Part shown: piece after piece, positions 13,254 through 13,325 of the stretch
How the letters are laid out: each line of letters begins with the position of its first letter
Numbering within the stretch: position 1 is the stretch's first letter
From: Spirochaetales bacterium
Lineage (GTDB): Bacteria > Spirochaetota > Spirochaetia > Treponematales > UBA12059
Assembly (NCBI GenBank): GCA_004525355.1
Contig: SPCK01000022.1
Coordinates: forward strand, 1-13,325
Direction: 5' to 3'
Length of the DNA stretch: 13,325 bases
The notes under the pieces: model-generated
Told to the model about the DNA's origin: nothing
Databases searched by the model: none
Seen by the model: only the letters and a program-made list of their open reading frames with translations
Translations under genes and position numbers: made by a program

Positions 13254-13325
13254 TTAAAAAGCTGGCGCCCGCGCGTCCAGGATGATGAAGGCGTCGTTTC
13301 GCTCATCAAAGGGCGATCCGGACCA
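13254..13325 (-). CDS. Possible C-terminal end of a convergent gene (5' part outside window)
   Basis: The - strand is open from the window edge to a TAA at 13254-13256, 23 codons reading PFDERNDAFIILDARAP near the end, with G or C at most third positions. No plus-strand start with a ribosome binding site is seen here. The piece is too short to name or to be sure it is coding. The 49 bases between it and the ymdB stop hold no clear terminator. Confidence 0.3.
   Translation of the reverse strand, partial: WSGSPFDERNDAFIILDARAPAF

Noticed and set aside
1..13325. CRISPR arrays, tRNA or rRNA genes, insertion sequences, riboswitches
   Set aside because: I looked for spaced direct repeats, tRNA-like T-loop sequences, transposase motifs and known riboswitch cores and saw none.

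Overview
The window (about 60% GC, densely coded) most likely comes from a high-GC spirochaete of the Treponema/Spirochaeta type. This is inferred, not proven. The signs are the order cdaA-cdaR-acpS-DUF2225 gene-truA, which I recall as a conserved spirochaetal block (it matches the BB0008-BB0012 region of Borrelia burgdorferi from memory), the RNase Y N-terminus of the treponemal type, and the rny-ymdB pair. I see no rRNA, tRNA, CRISPR array, insertion sequence or prophage gene.

Positions 1-5836 (+ strand) look like one tightly packed operon: the 3' part of dxs (isoprenoid precursors), folP (folate), cdaA and cdaR (c-di-AMP synthesis and its control), acpS (acyl-carrier-protein activation), a DUF2225 gene with cysteine pairs, and truA (tRNA pseudouridine). 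Most junctions overlap or nearly touch. The one sizeable gap, between folP and cdaA, holds a small hairpin. The usual Firmicute partner of cdaA-cdaR, glmM, is absent here.

Positions 5837-9243 are an envelope and accessory section. A HAD-family phosphatase (+) has a 180-base leader containing an inverted repeat. Convergent to it on the - strand are a DUF432-like gene, an MscS-type channel gene 2 bases downstream, and then a single-domain cyclic-nucleotide-binding protein with its own promoter, a 5' hairpin and a strong terminator.

Positions 9261-13204 are RNA-centred: an RluD-type pseudouridine synthase (+), a small RRM RNA-binding protein (-), RNase Y (+, divergent from the RRM gene) and YmdB-type phosphodiesterase (+). 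The rrm/rny intergenic region carries two near-consensus sigma70-type promoters and a perfect 10-bp inverted repeat placed to affect both. The window ends with what may be the last 23 codons of a convergent gene.

Nothing here is a clear-cut new system. The best leads are the DUF432-MscS-cNMP-binding cluster, the apparent non-standard start codon of the DUF432 gene, and the rrm/rny control region.
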